Shown one piece after another: positions 25,950 through 35,086 of a stretch of DNA of 64,000 nt. Numbering within the stretch: the first letter of the stretch is position 1; every line of letters begins with the position of its first letter. The stretch is from Dechloromonas sp. UBA6271 (GTDB lineage Bacteria > Pseudomonadota > Gammaproteobacteria > Burkholderiales > Rhodocyclaceae): positions 1-64,000 of the forward strand of contig DJUX01000039.1 in assembly GCA_002440665.1 (NCBI GenBank), written 5' to 3'. Below the pieces are notes generated by a model. That model did no database searches, was not told where the DNA came from, and was given only the letters and a program-made list of their open reading frames with translations. The position numbers and the translations under genes are program-made.

Positions 25950-25977
25950 GCCGGCCGACGGGCCGGCGATGTGTTTT
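25950..25977 (+). terminator. Hairpin after aroA-cmk, possible weak terminator
   Basis: A perfect 7-bp stem (GCCGGCC/GGCCGGC, 25950-25956 with 25961-25967) with a 4-base loop is followed by GATGTGTTTTT. The T run is displaced by five bases, so termination may be partial, which would let rpsA be partly read from upstream. Confidence 0.4.
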
Positions 25978-25978
25978 T

Positions 25979-26033
25979 CAACTCTAACCCGCTGTGAATT
26001 TAGCGATTCGCGGCATGAAAGCTCTCTCCGTCA
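25979..26033 (+). promoter_or_regulatory. rpsA leader without Shine-Dalgarno
   Basis: The bases before the rpsA start (AAAGCTCTCTCCGTCA) contain no purine-rich ribosome site. In enteric bacteria the rpsA leader also lacks one, and S1 represses its own translation there. The same logic is plausible here but is inferred. Confidence 0.4.
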
Positions 26034-27713
26034 ATGGAATCTTTTGCTCAACTATTTGAAGAATCCCTGGCTCGCCAGGAAATGCGTCAAGGCGAAGTCA
26101 TCACTGCAGAAGTGGTGCTCATCGATCACAATTTCGTCGTGGTCAATGCCGGCCTGAAATCGGAATCCTATGTTCCGCTCGAAGAATTCCTGAATGATCA
26201 GGGCGAACTCGAAGTCAAGGTGGGCGATTTTGTTCAAGTCGCCATCGAGATGCTCGAAGACGGCTACGGCGCCACGCGCCTGTCGCGCGATCGCGCCAAG
26301 CGCATCGCCGCCTGGAACTTCCTTGAAGAAGCCCTGAACAACAACTCCCTGGTCACCGGCACCATCACCGGTAAGGTCAAGGGCGGCCTCACCGTCATGT
26401 CCAACGGTGTCCGTGCATTCCTGCCGGGTTCGCTGGTCGACATGCGTCCGGTCAAGGACACCACCCCGTACGAAGGCAAGACCCTTGAATTCAAGGTTAT
26501 CAAGCTGGATCGCAAGCGCAACAACGTCGTGATGTCCCGTCGTGCCGTGCTCGAAGCCACCGCTGACAAGGATCGCGAAAAGCTCCTCGAGAACCTCAAG
26601 GAAGGCACTACCGTCAAGGGTATCGTCAAGAACATCACCGATTACGGCGCATTCGTCGACCTCGGCGGTATCGATGGCCTGCTGCACATCACCGACTTGG
26701 CCTGGCGCCGCGTCCGTCACCCGAGCGAAGTGCTCAACGTCGGTGACGAAGTTACCGCCAAGATCCTCAAGTTCGACGCCGAAAAGAACCGCGTCTCGCT
26801 GGGTATGAAGCAACTGGGCGACGATCCGTGGGTCGGCATTGCCCGCCGTTACCCGGCCGGTACCCGCCTGTTCGGCAAGGTTACCAACCTGACCGACTAC
26901 GGTTCATTCGTTGAAATCGAACAAGGCATCGAAGGCCTGGTTCATGTTTCCGAAATGGATTGGACCAACAAGAACGTCCATCCGTCCAAGGTCGTTTCCC
27001 TGGGTGACGAAGTCGAAGTCATGATCCTGGAAATTGACGAGGAACGTCGTCGTATCTCTCTCGGCATGAAGCAGTGCAAGCCGAATCCGTGGGACGATTT
27101 CGGGATGAACCACAAGAAGGGCGACAAGGTCCGTGGCGCCATCAAGTCGATCACCGACTTCGGCATCTTCATCGGCCTGCCTGGTGGCATCGATGGCTTG
27201 GTGCATCTGTCCGACCTGTCCTGGAGTGCGACTGGCGAAGAAGCCATCCGCAACTTCAAGAAGGGCGACGAAGTCGAAGCGCTGGTCCTCGGCATCGACA
27301 TCGAGAAGGAGCGTATCTCCCTCGGCATCAAGCAGATGGAAGGCGATCCGTACACCAGCTTCATCGCTACCCATGAGAAGAACAGCATTGTGCGCGCCAC
27401 CGTCAAGACGGTCGACGCTCGTGGTGCCGTGCTGACTCTGGACGGTGAGAACGAAGGTTACCTGCGTGCTTCCGAATTCTCGCGTGATCGCATCGATGAC
27501 CTGTCGCAGCACCTGAAGGTGGGTGACGAAGTCGAAGCCATGATCATCAATGTGGATCGCAAGACCCGTGGTATTAACCTGTCGATCAAGGCCAAGGACA
27601 ATGCCGAACAGCACGAAGCGATGCAGAAACTCTCTGCCGAGTCTTCCGCCGCTGCTTCCGGTACGACCAATCTGGGTGCCCTGCTCAAGGCCAAGCTCAA
27701 CCAGCAAGGCTGA
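26034..27713 (+). CDS. rpsA: 30S ribosomal protein S1
   Basis: This is a 559-residue protein, the usual proteobacterial length, with six S1 RNA-binding repeats. The last four are clearest: the signature ITDYGAFVDLGG, its later copies LTDYGSFVEIEQ and ITDFGIFIGLPG, and a diverged sixth with VDARGAVLTLDG. The first two domains bind the ribosome (protein S2); the others bind mRNA and unfold structured start regions. The start MESFAQLFEESL is conserved. It is followed 11 bases later by ihfB, the standard arrangement. Confidence 0.97.
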   Translation: MESFAQLFEESLARQEMRQGEVITAEVVLIDHNFVVVNAGLKSESYVPLEEFLNDQGELEVKVGDFVQVAIEMLEDGYGATRLSRDRAKRIAAWNFLEEALNNNSLVTGTITGKVKGGLTVMSNGVRAFLPGSLVDMRPVKDTTPYEGKTLEFKVIKLDRKRNNVVMSRRAVLEATADKDREKLLENLKEGTTVKGIVKNITDYGAFVDLGGIDGLLHITDLAWRRVRHPSEVLNVGDEVTAKILKFDAEKNRVSLGMKQLGDDPWVGIARRYPAGTRLFGKVTNLTDYGSFVEIEQGIEGLVHVSEMDWTNKNVHPSKVVSLGDEVEVMILEIDEERRRISLGMKQCKPNPWDDFGMNHKKGDKVRGAIKSITDFGIFIGLPGGIDGLVHLSDLSWSATGEEAIRNFKKGDEVEALVLGIDIEKERISLGIKQMEGDPYTSFIATHEKNSIVRATVKTVDARGAVLTLDGENEGYLRASEFSRDRIDDLSQHLKVGDEVEAMIINVDRKTRGINLSIKAKDNAEQHEAMQKLSAESSAAASGTTNLGALLKAKLNQQG

Positions 27714-27724
27714 TAAGGCAAAGC

Positions 27725-28009
27725 ATGACCAAGTCCGAGCTCATCGCCCGGCTGGCGGAGCGTTTTCCCCAGTTGGTGGCGAAAGATGCTGATTTCGCGG
27801 TCAAGATGATTCTCGATGCGATGTCCGAAGCACTTGTGCGCGGAGATCGTATCGAGATTCGCGGATTCGGCAGCTTTGCGCTCAACTACCGGCCGCCGCG
27901 CACCGGCCGCAACCCCAAGTCGGGGGAGAAGGTCAGTGTGCCGTCCAAGTGGGTTCCCCACTTCAAGGCCGGCAAGGAACTGCGTGAACGGGTCGATCAG
28001 TCGATCTGA
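27725..28009 (+). CDS. ihfB: Integration host factor subunit beta
   Basis: A 94-residue DNA-bending protein of the HU/IHF family. MTKSELIARLAERFPQL and the arm region RGFGSFALNYRPPRTGRNPKSGE (the proline that intercalates into DNA is in NPKSGE) identify the beta subunit. It works as a heterodimer with IhfA in recombination, replication initiation and sigma-54 promoters. It is co-transcribed with rpsA and followed by a strong hairpin terminator. Confidence 0.96.
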   Translation: MTKSELIARLAERFPQLVAKDADFAVKMILDAMSEALVRGDRIEIRGFGSFALNYRPPRTGRNPKSGEKVSVPSKWVPHFKAGKELRERVDQSI

Positions 28010-28038
28010 CGCCGGTTCGGGCGCATTGTGGTAGATTC

Positions 28039-28070
28039 GGGGCAGTGAATTTCACTGCCCCTTCTTCTTT
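28039..28070 (+). terminator. Rho-independent terminator between ihfB and lapA
   Basis: A perfect 10-bp stem (GGGGCAGTGA, 28039-28048, with TCACTGCCCC, 28052-28061) with a 3-base loop is followed by TTCTTCTTT. It ends only six bases before the lapA start, so it may act as an attenuator for lapA. Confidence 0.65.
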
Positions 28071-28076
28071 GATGTC

Positions 28077-28358
28077 ATGACAGCATTGACCTGGGCCGTA
28101 CGGCTCATCATCTTTTCATTTCTGCTGCTGTTTGCCGTGCGCAACACGCAGCCGACGATGTTGCGCTTCGTTCTGGATTACGTCTGGGAAGCCCCGCTGG
28201 TGATCATTCTGCTGGCATTCTTCTCCGGTGGCGCCATTCTCGGGGTGTTGTCCCTGGTCGGTGTCATCTATCGCCAGCGCCGTGAAATCGCGCGCCTCAA
28301 GCGCCAGGCGGCGAAGCCGGCTTTGCCCCCGACGCCCGAACCTCCGCCGCTGGCATGA
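28077..28358 (+). CDS. lapA: Lipopolysaccharide assembly protein LapA (DUF1049)
   Basis: A 93-residue inner-membrane protein with two helices (about 7-25 and 42-66) and a short cytoplasmic tail with basic residues followed by a Pro-rich end. The FAVRNTQPTMLRFVLDYVWEAPL segment is typical of LapA. LapA partners LapB in controlling LPS synthesis through LpxC turnover. The stop overlaps the lapB start (ATGA, 28355-28358). There is no clear ribosome site, and a terminator hairpin ends just upstream. Confidence 0.88.
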   Translation: MTALTWAVRLIIFSFLLLFAVRNTQPTMLRFVLDYVWEAPLVIILLAFFSGGAILGVLSLVGVIYRQRREIARLKRQAAKPALPPTPEPPPLA

Positions 28359-29527
28359 ACGAACTTTTCGAATACTGGCAGCTACTGCTCATCCCCCTTT
28401 TCTTCGGGCTTGGCTGGGCTGCCGCACGGGTCGACATGCGGCAGGTGGTGCATGAATCTCGTGCCTTGCCGCGTTCCTATTTCCAGGGTCTCAATTTCCT
28501 GCTCAACGAGCAGCCGGACAAGGCCATCGACTCCTTCCTCGAAGTGGCGAAGGTCGATTCGCAGACCGTCGAACTGCACTTTGCGCTCGGCAACCTCTTT
28601 CGTCGCCGGGGCGAGACCGAACGCGCCATCCGCATGCACCAGAACCTCATCGACCGTCCCGATCTGGACGATGGCGTACGTCTGCACGCACTTTCCGAAC
28701 TGGGGCAGGATTTTCTGAAATCCGGCCTGCTCGACCGCGCCGAAGAAATCTTCAACAAACTCGTCGGCACTGCCTTCGAAGACGAAGCCAAGCGCAACCT
28801 GTTGGAAATCTATCAGGTCGAAAAGGAGTGGCAGAAGGCCATCGAACTGGCCCGTGAATTGCCGGATGTCGCTTCGCAGCAGCAAGTTGCCGAGTTCTAC
28901 TGTGAACTGGCAGCCGGCGAGATTATGCGCTCGCGCCCGGACAGTGCCCGGGTTCATCTTGAAGCGGCGATGCAGCAAAACCGCAAGTGCGTGCGGGCCA
29001 GCCTGTTGCAGGGCGATCTGCTGTTGCAGGAGGGCAAACTGTCGGACGCCATCGACGCCTGGCAGCGCATCGAGCAGCAGGATCCGGCCTATCTGGCGCT
29101 GGTTGCCCAGCGTCTGCTGGAAACCTACCGCAAGATGGCGCAGCGCGACGAAGGTATAGCGCTGCTGCGTGGCTACCTCGAACGCTATCCCTCGCTCGAT
29201 CTGCTCGATGTCGTTTATCAACTGATCCTCGAAGGTGAAGGCACCGAGGCCGCCTATCGCCTGGTGCGCGACGAACTGCAGCGCAACCCGACGCTGCTCG
29301 GGCTGGAAAAGCTGATGAGTGCACGCTTGCCGCTGGCCGAGCCGGAAATCCGGCCCGATGTGGAGTTGGCGAAAACCATCATCCAGGGCTACACCAAACG
29401 CCTGTCACGTTATCGGTGCGATAATTGCGGCTTCAAGGCGCGCCAGTTTTATTGGCGTTGCCCGGCCTGCGGTGGTTGGGAAACCTATCCGCCGCGCCGT
29501 AGCGAAGAATTCGATCAAACCTTGTAG
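28355..29527 (+). CDS. lapB: LPS assembly protein LapB (YciM), TPR plus rubredoxin-like domain
   Basis: A 390-residue protein with one N-terminal membrane anchor (LLLIPLFFGLGWAAARVD), about nine tetratricopeptide repeats, and a C-terminal metal-binding rubredoxin-type knuckle (CDNCG then CPACGGWE, about residues 352-375). LapB holds FtsH and LpxC together so that LpxC, the committed enzyme of lipid A synthesis, is degraded. The conserved DMRQVVHESRALPRSYF following the anchor supports the call. It is coupled to lapA and followed 9 bases later by ugd. Confidence 0.94.
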   Translation: MNELFEYWQLLLIPLFFGLGWAAARVDMRQVVHESRALPRSYFQGLNFLLNEQPDKAIDSFLEVAKVDSQTVELHFALGNLFRRRGETERAIRMHQNLIDRPDLDDGVRLHALSELGQDFLKSGLLDRAEEIFNKLVGTAFEDEAKRNLLEIYQVEKEWQKAIELARELPDVASQQQVAEFYCELAAGEIMRSRPDSARVHLEAAMQQNRKCVRASLLQGDLLLQEGKLSDAIDAWQRIEQQDPAYLALVAQRLLETYRKMAQRDEGIALLRGYLERYPSLDLLDVVYQLILEGEGTEAAYRLVRDELQRNPTLLGLEKLMSARLPLAEPEIRPDVELAKTIIQGYTKRLSRYRCDNCGFKARQFYWRCPACGGWETYPPRRSEEFDQTL

Positions 29528-29536
29528 GAAATTTCC

Positions 29537-30856
29537 ATGAAAATAACCGTTGTCGGTACCGGCTACGTCGGTCTGGTCAGTGGCACCTGTCTGGCGGAAG
29601 TTGGCAACGATGTCCTCTGCGTGGATGTCGATCCCGAGAAGATCCGCATCCTTGAGGAAGGTGGCATCCCAATCTATGAACCGGGTCTGCAGGACATGGT
29701 CCGGCGCAACGTCGCTGCCGGCCGGCTGCACTTCACTACCGACATCGAAAAGGCCGTCCGGCACGGCACCATCCAGTTCATCGCAGTCGGCACGCCGCCT
29801 GACGAAGACGGCTCCGCCGACCTGCAATACGTCCTTGCCGCCGCTCGCAACATCGGCCGCCTGATGACCGACTACAAGGTTATCGTCGACAAGAGCACGG
29901 TGCCGGTCGGCACCGCCGCCAAGGTCAAGGCGGCGGTCGCCGAAGAACTCGCGAAGCGTGGCATCGACACGCCCTACAGCGTCGTTTCCAACCCCGAGTT
30001 CCTCAAGGAAGGCGCCGCTGTCGAAGACTTCATGCGTCCCGATCGCATCGTCGTTGGCGCTGAGGAAGAGCAGGCCATTCACCTGATGCGCGCGCTCTAT
30101 GCGCCGTTCCAGCGCAACCACGAACGCCTGATTATCACCGACGTCAAGAGTGCCGAACTGACCAAGTATGCCGCCAACGCGATGCTGGCGACCCGCATCA
30201 GCTTCATGAACGAACTCGCCAATCTGGCCGAAGTGCTGGGCGCCGACATCGAAATGGTCCGCCAGGGCATCGGCTCCGACCCGCGCATCGGCTACCACTT
30301 TCTCTACCCAGGTTGCGGCTATGGCGGCTCCTGCTTCCCGAAGGACGTCAAGGCGCTGATCAAAACCGCAGCCGACGACGCCAATATCACCCTCAAGGTG
30401 CTGACGGCCGTCGAAGAAGCGAACGACCAGCAGAAGCATATCCTGAGCACCAAGCTCAAAGCCCGCTTCGGTGACCTCAAGGGCAAGCACTTCGCCCTCT
30501 GGGGCCTGGCCTTCAAGCCCAACACCGACGACATGCGCGACGCCCCGAGTCGCGAACTGATCGCCGACCTCTTCGCCGCTGGTGCTACTGTCACTGCCTA
30601 CGACCCGGTCGCCATGCACGAGACACAGCGCATCTTCGGCGACGAGCCGCGTCTCAAGTACGCCGAGAATCCGATGGGTGCGCTCGACAAGGCCGACGCC
30701 CTGGTGATCGCCACGGAGTGGAAGGAATTCCGCAGCCCTGACTTCGAAGCGATCAAGCAGACCTTGAAGAATCCAGTGATCTTCGACGGGCGCAACCTCT
30801 ACGATCCGAAACTGGTGCGTAGTCTCGGTATCGAATACTTCGCCATCGGACGCTGA
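29537..30856 (+). CDS. ugd: UDP-glucose 6-dehydrogenase
   Basis: A 439-residue enzyme oxidising UDP-glucose to UDP-glucuronate with two NAD+. It shows the N-terminal VVGTGYVGLVSGTCLAE, the central KYAANAMLATRISFMNE and the catalytic cysteine Cys266 in GYGGSCFPKD, followed by the UDP-binding C-terminal domain (GLAFKPNTDDMRDAPS). Product can serve LPS core or capsule synthesis. It lies between lapB and the heptose genes, all on the same strand with short gaps, so an envelope operon is likely. Confidence 0.96.
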   Translation: MKITVVGTGYVGLVSGTCLAEVGNDVLCVDVDPEKIRILEEGGIPIYEPGLQDMVRRNVAAGRLHFTTDIEKAVRHGTIQFIAVGTPPDEDGSADLQYVLAAARNIGRLMTDYKVIVDKSTVPVGTAAKVKAAVAEELAKRGIDTPYSVVSNPEFLKEGAAVEDFMRPDRIVVGAEEEQAIHLMRALYAPFQRNHERLIITDVKSAELTKYAANAMLATRISFMNELANLAEVLGADIEMVRQGIGSDPRIGYHFLYPGCGYGGSCFPKDVKALIKTAADDANITLKVLTAVEEANDQQKHILSTKLKARFGDLKGKHFALWGLAFKPNTDDMRDAPSRELIADLFAAGATVTAYDPVAMHETQRIFGDEPRLKYAENPMGALDKADALVIATEWKEFRSPDFEAIKQTLKNPVIFDGRNLYDPKLVRSLGIEYFAIGR

Positions 30857-30861
30857 GACGC

Positions 30862-31788
30862 ATGCTGGACAGGGTCAGGAATGTGCGTTTGCTGGTGGTG
30901 GGCGACGTCATGCTCGATCGCTACTGGTTTGGCGAGGTGAGCCGGATTTCGCCGGAAGCGCCGGTGCCGGTGGTCAAGGTCGAGCGCCAGGAAGAGCGCC
31001 TGGGCGGTGCCGCCAACGTGGCGCGCAATGCCGCTTCGCTGGGTGCCGTATCGGCCTTGCTCTCGGTTGTCGGCGACGACGAGGCGGGGCGGATTCTTGG
31101 CCGCCTGCTCGAAGAGGGCCAAATCGATGCCAGCCTGCATGTCGACCGCGACATCGATACCATCGTCAAACTGCGCGTTATCGGCCGCCAGCAACAGCTG
31201 TTGCGCATCGATTTCGAGACGCCGCCGTCGCACGAAATCCTGCAGGCCAAGCTCGCCGATTTCGAGAGCCGCGTCGCCCAGGCCGATGTTGTGATCCTCT
31301 CCGACTATGGCAAGGGCGGGTTGACGCATATTTCTGAAATGATCCGCATTGCACGCGCCCACGACAAGCTGGTTTTGGTCGACCCCAAGGGCGACGAATG
31401 GGGCAAATATGCCGGGGCGACGGTCATCACGCCGAACCGCTCCGAACTGCGGGAAGTCGTCGGGCGCTGGTCCTCGGAGGATGAACTGCTCGCCAAGGCG
31501 CAGAAATTGCGCAACGAACTTGGACTCGAAGCCCTGCTCGTGACACGCAGCGAGGAAGGTATGACCCTGTTCGCCGACGACGGCATTCATCACCAGCCGG
31601 CCCAGGCCCGTGAAGTCTTCGATGTCTCCGGTGCCGGCGATACCGTGATCGCCACGCTCGCCGTCATGCTTGCCGCCGGCGCCAGTTGGGCCGAAGCCAT
31701 CCGGATCGCCAACGTTGCCGCCGGAATCGTCGTCGGCAAGTTGGGTACTGCCGTCGTCACCCGCGAAGAACTCGCCGCAGCACTGTAA
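30862..31788 (+). CDS. hldA: D-glycero-beta-D-manno-heptose-7-phosphate kinase (RfaE domain I)
   Basis: A 308-residue PfkB/ribokinase-family kinase: VVGDVMLDRYWFG, RLGGAANVARN, and the C-terminal GAGDTVIATLA with the catalytic Asp. It phosphorylates heptose-7-phosphate to the 1,7-bisphosphate in ADP-heptose synthesis. In enteric bacteria this domain is fused to the adenylyltransferase (HldE). Here it ends after the kinase, so the adenylyltransferase must be a separate gene, which is not in this window. It is five bases after ugd and nine before hldD. Confidence 0.94.
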   Translation: MLDRVRNVRLLVVGDVMLDRYWFGEVSRISPEAPVPVVKVERQEERLGGAANVARNAASLGAVSALLSVVGDDEAGRILGRLLEEGQIDASLHVDRDIDTIVKLRVIGRQQQLLRIDFETPPSHEILQAKLADFESRVAQADVVILSDYGKGGLTHISEMIRIARAHDKLVLVDPKGDEWGKYAGATVITPNRSELREVVGRWSSEDELLAKAQKLRNELGLEALLVTRSEEGMTLFADDGIHHQPAQAREVFDVSGAGDTVIATLAVMLAAGASWAEAIRIANVAAGIVVGKLGTAVVTREELAAAL

Positions 31789-31797
31789 GGAAAAACC

Positions 31798-32796
31798 ATG
31801 TACATCGTCGTCACCGGCGCCGCCGGCTTCATTGGTTCCAACATCGTCAAGGCGCTCAATGAGCGCGGCGTGACCAACATCATCGCCGTCGACAACCTGA
31901 CCAAGGCCGACAAGTTCCGGAATCTGATCGATTGCGACATCGTCGATTACCTCGACAAGCACGACTTCATCGCGCGCGTCCAGGCCGGCCATTTCGACGG
32001 TGAGATCGACGCCATTTTCCATGAGGGCGCCTGCTCCGATACCATGGAGACCGATGGCCATTACATGATGGAGAACAACTACCGCTACTCGATGATCCTG
32101 CTCGACTGGTGTCTCGATCAGGACGTGCAGTTCCTCTACGCCTCGAGCGCGGCGACCTATGGCGGCAGCAGCGTGTTCAAGGAAGAGCGCCAGTACGAAG
32201 GCCCGCTCAACGTCTACGGTTACTCCAAGTTCCTGTTCGACCAGATCGTCCGCCAGCGTCTGGCGCAGAATCCGTCGTCGCAGATCGTCGGCTTCCGCTA
32301 CTTCAACGTCTATGGTCCGCGCGAAACGCACAAGGGGCGCATGGCCTCGGTCGCTTTTCACAACTTCAACCAGTTCCGCGCCGACGGCAAGGTCAAGTTG
32401 TTCGAAGGTTCGCACGGTTACCCGGACGGCGGCCAGCAGCGCGATTTCGTTTTCGTCGGCGATGTTGCCAAGGTCAATCTCTTCTTCCTCGACCATCCCG
32501 AGAAATCCGGCATCTTCAATCTCGGCTCCGGTCGGGCGCAGAGCTTCAACGATGTCGCGGTTGCTGCGGTCAACGGCTGCCGCAAGGCAAAAAGCGAAGC
32601 ACCGCTGACACTGGAAGAACTGCGGGCACAGGGTTTGCTGGAGTACGTCGCCTTCCCCGAGGCGCTGAAGGGCAAGTATCAGGCATTCACGCAGGGCGAT
32701 CTGACCAAACTGCGTGCGGCCGGCTACGATGCGCCGATGGCCACGGTCGAGGAGGGCGTCTCCCAATATATCGAGTGGCTACAGCGCAATGTATAA
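31798..32796 (+). CDS. hldD: ADP-L-glycero-D-manno-heptose 6-epimerase
   Basis: A 332-residue extended SDR performing the last step of ADP-heptose synthesis for the LPS inner core. Family features are the N-terminal MYIVVTGAAGFIGSN, the FHEGACSDTMETDG block specific for HldD, the active-site Tyr-Lys in YGYSKFLFD and FRYFNVYGPRE. The length is typical. The stop overlaps the cysM start. Confidence 0.96.
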   Translation: MYIVVTGAAGFIGSNIVKALNERGVTNIIAVDNLTKADKFRNLIDCDIVDYLDKHDFIARVQAGHFDGEIDAIFHEGACSDTMETDGHYMMENNYRYSMILLDWCLDQDVQFLYASSAATYGGSSVFKEERQYEGPLNVYGYSKFLFDQIVRQRLAQNPSSQIVGFRYFNVYGPRETHKGRMASVAFHNFNQFRADGKVKLFEGSHGYPDGGQQRDFVFVGDVAKVNLFFLDHPEKSGIFNLGSGRAQSFNDVAVAAVNGCRKAKSEAPLTLEELRAQGLLEYVAFPEALKGKYQAFTQGDLTKLRAAGYDAPMATVEEGVSQYIEWLQRNV

Positions 32797-33688
32797 AACC
32801 CTGCAGGATTTTGTCGGAAACACGCCGCTGGTTCGTCTGGTGCGCATTCCCGGTGCCGACAATGACCGGCGCGGCAACGTGATTCTTGCCAAGCTGGAAG
32901 GCAACAACCCGGCCGGTTCGGTGAAGGATCGCCCGGCGCTGTCGATGATCGTCCATGCCGAGGCGCGTGGCGACATCAAGCCGGGCGACACGCTGATCGA
33001 GGCGACCTCCGGCAATACCGGCATCGCGCTGGCCATGGCGGCGGCGATGAAGGGTTACAAGATGATCCTGGTCATGCCGGAAAACCAGAGCATCGAGCGC
33101 CGCCAGACCATGCGCGCCTTCGGCGCCGAACTGGTGCTGACGCCCAAGGACGGCGGTATGGAACTGTGTCGCGACGTTGCCGAACGGATGCGCGACGAAG
33201 GCAAGGGCATCATCCTCGACCAGTTCGCCAACCCGGACAACCCGCTTGCCCACTTCGAAGGTACCGGCCCGGAAATCTGGCGCGATGCCGAAGGCAAGAT
33301 CACCCATTTCGTTTCCAGTATGGGAACGACCGGCACCATCATGGGCACCTCGGCCTTTCTCAAGAAGCAGAACCAGGCGATCCAGATCGTCGGTTGCCAG
33401 CCGGAAGAGGGCAGCCAGATCCCCGGCATCCGCAAGTGGCCGGAAGCCTATTTGCCGAAGATTTTCGATAGAAGCCGGGTCGACCGCGTCGAGAACGTCA
33501 GTCAGGCCGATGCCGAGGCGATGACGCGGCGCCTCGCCATGGAAGAAGGCATCTTCGCCGGCATTTCCTCGGGCGGCGCATTGGCCGTGGCGCTGCGCCT
33601 GTCGCAGGAACTGGAAAACGCAGTCATCGTCACAATCGTCTGCGACCGCGGCGACCGCTACCTGTCGACAGGTGTCTTTCCCGCATGA
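32789..33688 (+). CDS. cysM: Cysteine synthase B
   Basis: A 299-residue PLP-dependent O-acetylserine sulfhydrylase. The PLP lysine is Lys46 in NNPAGSVKDRPA; the substrate loop TSGNTGIALAM and the glycine-rich phosphate site SSMGTTGTIMG follow. ATG 32789 is chosen because it begins the conserved YKTLQDFVGNTPLV; a longer in-frame reading would lie entirely within hldD. CysM can use thiosulfate as well as sulfide. It overlaps hldD by eight bases and the exonuclease gene by four. Confidence 0.94.
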   Translation: MYKTLQDFVGNTPLVRLVRIPGADNDRRGNVILAKLEGNNPAGSVKDRPALSMIVHAEARGDIKPGDTLIEATSGNTGIALAMAAAMKGYKMILVMPENQSIERRQTMRAFGAELVLTPKDGGMELCRDVAERMRDEGKGIILDQFANPDNPLAHFEGTGPEIWRDAEGKITHFVSSMGTTGTIMGTSAFLKKQNQAIQIVGCQPEEGSQIPGIRKWPEAYLPKIFDRSRVDRVENVSQADAEAMTRRLAMEEGIFAGISSGGALAVALRLSQELENAVIVTIVCDRGDRYLSTGVFPA

Positions 33689-34470
33689 AACCGGTCCTGG
33701 TCTTCGATATCGAGACCATTCCGGATGTGGCCGGCCTGCGTCGGCTGAACGACCTGCCGGGTGCGCTTTCCGACGACGAAGTCGCTGAACTCGCTTTCCA
33801 GCAGCGCCGGGCCAAGACTGGCCATGACTTCCTGCAACTGCACCTGCAACGGGTCGTCACCATTTCCTGCGTGTTGCGCACCAGCGAAGGCCTGAAGGTC
33901 TGGTCGCTGTCCGAGCCGGATCTGAACGAAGGTGCGATCATCCAGCGCTTCTTCGACGGCATCGAGAAATTCACGCCGCAGATCGTTTCCTGGAATGGCA
34001 GCGGCTTCGACCTGCCGGTGCTGCACTATCGCGGCATGCTGCATGGCGTGGCCGCACCGCGCTACTGGGATCTCGGTGATGGCGACTATGCTGACAGCCG
34101 CGATTTCAAGTGGAACAACTACATCAGCCGCTACCACACGCGCCATCTCGACCTGATGGACCTGCTGGCCCTGTACAACCCTCGCGCCAACGCGCCGCTC
34201 GACGACCTGGCCAAGCTGTTCGGCTTTCCCGGCAAGCTCGGCATGGATGGCAGCAAGGTCTGGGAGGCCTGGCAGGCCGGCAAAAGCGCTGAAATCCGCG
34301 ACTACTGCGAAACCGACGTCATCAATACCTATCTGGTCTATAACCGTTTCCGTCGCCTGCGCGGTGAACTGACGGCGGAAGAAGAGGCGGCCGAAGCCGG
34401 GTTCGTGAAGGTGCAGCTCGCCAAGATCGGCGCCCTGCACTGGCAAGAGTTTCTCGCTGCCTGGGGCTGA
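33685..34470 (+). CDS. 3'-5' exonuclease of the PolB-exonuclease-like family
   Basis: A 261-residue predicted nuclease. The N-terminal VFDIETIPD carries the Asp-Glu pair of motif Exo I, SWNGSGFDLPVLHYR is Exo II, and YCETDVINTYLVYNRF near the C-terminus is Exo III. It corresponds to stand-alone exonucleases related to the proofreading domain of family B DNA polymerases. The role is probably DNA repair or nucleic-acid clean-up and is not experimentally defined for the family to my knowledge. It overlaps cysM by ATGA. Confidence 0.85.
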   Translation: MKPVLVFDIETIPDVAGLRRLNDLPGALSDDEVAELAFQQRRAKTGHDFLQLHLQRVVTISCVLRTSEGLKVWSLSEPDLNEGAIIQRFFDGIEKFTPQIVSWNGSGFDLPVLHYRGMLHGVAAPRYWDLGDGDYADSRDFKWNNYISRYHTRHLDLMDLLALYNPRANAPLDDLAKLFGFPGKLGMDGSKVWEAWQAGKSAEIRDYCETDVINTYLVYNRFRRLRGELTAEEEAAEAGFVKVQLAKIGALHWQEFLAAWG

Positions 34471-34494
34471 CTCCCGGTAGCACAGCGTTATAAT
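34467..34494 (+). promoter_or_regulatory. Candidate sigma-70 promoter for ppa
   Basis: A perfect -10 TATAAT lies at 34489-34494, with a partial -35 (CTGACT, 34467-34472) 16 bases upstream. It is 37 bases before the ppa start, in a short intergenic space. Confidence 0.5.
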
Positions 34495-34531
34495 CACAAG
34501 TTCTCAAACCACAAACTGCAGAGAGACAACG

Positions 34532-35080
34532 ATGGCCCTTAACAACGTTCCTTCCGGCAAGTCCCTTCCCGACGATTTCAACGTCATCATCGAAATTTCC
34601 GCGCATTCCGAGCCGGTCAAGTATGAGGTCGACAAGGAAAGCGGCGCGATCTTCGTCGATCGCTTCATGTCCACTTCGATGCACTACCCGTGCAACTACG
34701 GCTACATCCCGCACACCATCGCCGGTGATGGAGATCCGGTCGACGTGCTGGTCGTTGCGCCGTTCTCCCTGCCGCCGGGCGTTGTCGTCCGCTGCCGCCC
34801 GCTCGGCCAGCTGTCGATGACCGACGAAGCTGGCGACGATGCCAAGCTGCTGGCCGTGCCGGTCGACAAGCTGACCCCGCTCTACAAGGACGTCAAGTCC
34901 TTCGAAGACATGCCGCAACTGCTGCGTGACCAGATTGCCCACTTCTTCGCGCACTACAAGGATCTTGAAAAAGGCAAGTGGGTCAAGGTCAACGGCTGGG
35001 AAGGCATCGATGCCGCCAGAAAAGAAATCACCGATGGTATCCAGCGTTTCAACGACGCGAAAGACAAGCCGAACTACTAA
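34532..35080 (+). CDS. ppa: Inorganic pyrophosphatase
   Basis: A 182-residue family I soluble pyrophosphatase that hydrolyses PPi and so drives biosynthetic reactions. The metal-binding signature GDGDPVDVLVV (three aspartates), the YPCNYGYIPHT strand and the LAVPVDKLTPLYKDV region are all conserved. Length is normal. A ribosome site (GAGAGA) precedes ATG 34532, and a likely own promoter lies just upstream. Confidence 0.96.
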   Translation: MALNNVPSGKSLPDDFNVIIEISAHSEPVKYEVDKESGAIFVDRFMSTSMHYPCNYGYIPHTIAGDGDPVDVLVVAPFSLPPGVVVRCRPLGQLSMTDEAGDDAKLLAVPVDKLTPLYKDVKSFEDMPQLLRDQIAHFFAHYKDLEKGKWVKVNGWEGIDAARKEITDGIQRFNDAKDKPNY

Positions 35081-35086
35081 GCTGTC

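Noticed and set aside
30799..32766. A 655-residue minus-strand open frame across hldA and hldD
   Set aside because: It spans two well-identified genes on the other strand and shows no protein-family signal.
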